Assembly (NCBI GenBank): GCA_022360015.1
Contig: JAKSDQ010000180.1
Location: 62,001-126,000 of the forward strand
Source of the DNA: Cytophagales bacterium
GTDB lineage: Bacteria; Bacteroidota; Bacteroidia; Cytophagales; Cyclobacteriaceae
Length of the DNA stretch: 64,000 nt
Reading direction: 5' to 3'
Shown here: positions 62,756 through 64,000 of the stretch, one piece after another
How positions within the stretch are numbered: position 1 is the stretch's first letter
Layout: every line of letters starts with the position of its first letter
Notes under the pieces: model-generated
The model's input: only the letters and a program-made list of their open reading frames with translations
The model's database searches: none
Told to the model about the DNA's origin: nothing
Position numbers and translations under genes: made by a program

Positions 62756-63380
62756 CCCTTATAAAACCCAAATTTAGCTTATTCGACCGTACCCAATGCG
62801 TCTGAATGTTCAATACTGCTGCCCCGTTGATGTTATCCCTGTTGTCTTCAAAAAATATCGTTTCTTCAGGCACCAGATTTTGCTCGTCCAGAACATGCTG
62901 ATATATCTCCGTATCCGGTTTTCTTTTATTGATCCGATAAGAATAATAAATATAGTCAAAAAGCTGATGATATTTATGCAGATTATAACTTTGATCAATA
63001 ATTTTTTCAAATGCCTGTATATGTATGTCATTGGTATTGGAAAGCACAAACAGGTTATATTTTTCCTTCAACTTCTCAATGAGCAACAGCCTGTCAGATG
63101 GGATATCAAGCAGCATTCCATTCCAGGCATCATCAATCTCCTGATCCGTCAGATCTTTCCTCAGCAGTCTTTTAATACCCGCCCTGAATGTTTTTGACGA
63201 GATAAGGCCCTTCTCATAATCATGAAATAGCGGGGAGGACTCTACCAAACTCATCACCTGTCTCACCGACATCCCGCCTAAGCTGGCAAGGTGTTGAAAT
63301 GTTTTAGGGATATCCAGATTGATAATCACACCCCCTAAATCGAAAATGATATTTCTGATTTTTTTGCTACTCAATTTCAA
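62742..63380 (-). CDS. HAD family hydrolase (HAD-IA)
   Basis: A 212-residue phosphatase of the haloacid dehalogenase superfamily. Motif I is NIIFDLGGVIINLD with nucleophile D14, motif II is LFVLSNTNDIH, motif III includes K near RINKRKPDTEIYQHVL, and motif IV is IFFEDNRDNINGA. The helical cap lies between motifs I and II. The pattern resembles YihX-like phosphatases acting on sugar phosphates such as glucose 1-phosphate. It is coupled to the downstream M50 protease gene. Confidence 0.93.
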   Translation of the reverse strand: MKLSSKKIRNIIFDLGGVIINLDIPKTFQHLASLGGMSVRQVMSLVESSPLFHDYEKGLISSKTFRAGIKRLLRKDLTDQEIDDAWNGMLLDIPSDRLLLIEKLKEKYNLFVLSNTNDIHIQAFEKIIDQSYNLHKYHQLFDYIYYSYRINKRKPDTEIYQHVLDEQNLVPEETIFFEDNRDNINGAAVLNIQTHWVRSNKLNLGFIRDEFL

Positions 63381-63504
63381 TTAATTATTTGAATATTAAA
63401 CCACAAATATGTAACATTGCACTCCGAAATTCAAAGTGTGACACCATAAAAGTGTACCAAAAACTACTCAAACCCAAACCCACACACCAACTCACACTCA
63501 ATTC

Positions 63505-63578
63505 GGGCCCATAGCTCAGTTGGTTAGAGCACTTGACTCATAATCAAGGGGTCCCAGGTTCGAGCCCTGGTGGGCCCA
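63505..63578 (+). tRNA. tRNA with CAU anticodon (Ile2 or Met)
   Basis: A 74-base cloverleaf: acceptor GGGCCCA/TGGGCCC, D stem GCTC/GAGC, anticodon stem CTTGA/TCAAG with loop CTCATAA (anticodon CAT at 63539-63541), 5-base variable loop, T stem CCAGG/CCTGG with loop TTCGAGC, and discriminator A. CCA is not encoded. The C4-G69 and C5-G68 pairs are the positions that TilS uses in E. coli to pick isoleucine tRNA over methionine tRNA, so tRNA-Ile(CAU) with lysidine is the favoured call. Confidence 0.92.
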
Positions 63579-63583
63579 CCCCC

Positions 63584-63617
63584 AAAAGCTTCATCTTCTT
63601 CCAGGTGAAGCTTTTTT
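63584..63617 (+). terminator. rho-independent terminator of the tRNA gene
   Basis: Stem AAAAGCTTCA (63584-63593) and TGAAGCTTTT (63606-63615) followed by a six-T run. Confidence 0.88.
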
Positions 63618-63763
63618 GTTTTTGAGGGAAGCGTTATCCAGGTTGCAAATCTATTATTTTAAACCTGAAACTAAAATCCACGCTCACAGCCTGGGCCAGA
63701 TTATTCGTTGTTTAGTTAAAAAAATGCCCGGTGACGTAAAAAGCGCCATGATCAACCGTGATT

Positions 63764-63962
63764 TCAAAAATCAGAAAATTTGCTGCAAATCCAGCTTTCT
63801 GACATTGCCTCTAGTTTTTGAATTTCATCTGCATCTACCTCTTTTTTTATCGTCGCATGCCATTCCGCCTTTTCCAGGGTCTTTGAAAAAACAAGGTTTG
63901 GGGTTTGGATTTTCCACATATCCATCTACGGATACCATCATAGATAAAACTATCTTTCTCAT
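63764..63962 (-). pseudogene. remnant of a dihydrofolate reductase-family (RibD C-terminal-like) gene
   Basis: From ATG 63962 the minus strand reads MRKIVLSMMVSVDGYVENPN, the usual start of this NADPH-dependent reductase family. The matching frame then loses similarity, and the +1/+2-shifted frame gives LVFSKTLEKAEWHATIKKEV followed by DADEIQKLEAM, which matches the middle of the same family, until a TGA at 63764-63766. About 60-70 residues between the two parts are missing and there is a frameshift. The C-terminal third is absent. The gene is therefore broken by deletion and no longer functional. Confidence 0.75.
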
Positions 63963-64000
63963 GGGTTTGGGTTTGGATGATGATCAAATCAAAGTTGGGG

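Noticed and set aside
1-64000. CRISPR arrays, phage genes, insertion sequences or integrases
   Set aside because: No spaced direct repeats, transposase or integrase motifs, or phage structural genes were seen anywhere in the window.

Overview
The window looks like chromosomal DNA from a Bacteroidota bacterium, probably of the Cytophagales type. The evidence is a SusC/SusD outer-membrane pair with its ECF sigma and FecR anti-sigma genes, a protein with a type IX secretion C-terminal domain, many lipoproteins and outer-membrane beta-barrels, promoters matching TAnnTTTG, and weak or absent Shine-Dalgarno sequences. Housekeeping genes (thyA, leuS, ddl, a CAU tRNA) are scattered among accessory genes. 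No phage, insertion sequence, CRISPR array or rRNA is visible.

Layout. 1-2460: the edge of a gene, three tandem small paralogues resembling the FecR cytoplasmic domain, and a 52-residue lipoprotein missed by length cut-offs. 3038-4465: a TPR membrane protein. 4750-9971: an unassigned metabolic cluster (BioD/DUF1611-like P-loop protein, M20 peptidase, flavin reductase) divergent from a LysR regulator and a threonine synthase-like enzyme. 10104-13634: an adaptor/TolC pair behind a serine dehydratase beta subunit. 13815-16726: a lipoprotein pullulanase and thymidylate synthase. 16835-23891: SusD, SusC, FecR and sigma. 24055-29006: Xaa-Pro aminopeptidase, then an MMPL/RND exporter with a GH113-type glycosidase. 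29059-32844: small envelope and redox proteins (peroxiredoxin-like, YceI, PspC).

32994-37096: sensor kinase and response regulator, a retropepsin-like protease, and a secreted protein made of two jelly-roll domains. 37303-40071: leuS. 40288-45175: lipoprotein, P1 peptidase, a second ECF sigma factor with an overlapping membrane partner that seems to carry a beta-barrel-like end, and a DUF2807 protein. 45415-47099: a 5'-nucleotidase split into two genes in reverse domain order. 47128-52406: COG2509 flavoprotein, an outer-membrane protein with a Big/DM13 lipoprotein, and a long MORN-repeat protein. 52441-54830: tryptophan 2,3-dioxygenase and glutaryl-CoA dehydrogenase, two steps of tryptophan breakdown. 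54933-61168: DUF1573 protein, lipoprotein, then ddl, a PASTA protein and a T9SS cargo protein. 61442-63578: M50 protease, HAD hydrolase and the tRNA. The right edge carries the remains of a dihydrofolate reductase-family gene.

The most unusual material lies between genes: a 15-bp palindromic unit shared by two loci 32 kb apart, low-complexity arrays that begin at stop codons, a decayed 79-bp duplication of the pullulanase gene end, and several large inverted repeats. The strongest candidates for undescribed biology are the 4750-9971 cluster, the sigma/anti-sigma-barrel pair at 42546-44298, and the triplicated FecR-like domains at 473-1710. All functional names rest on reading the sequences by eye; no database search was run.
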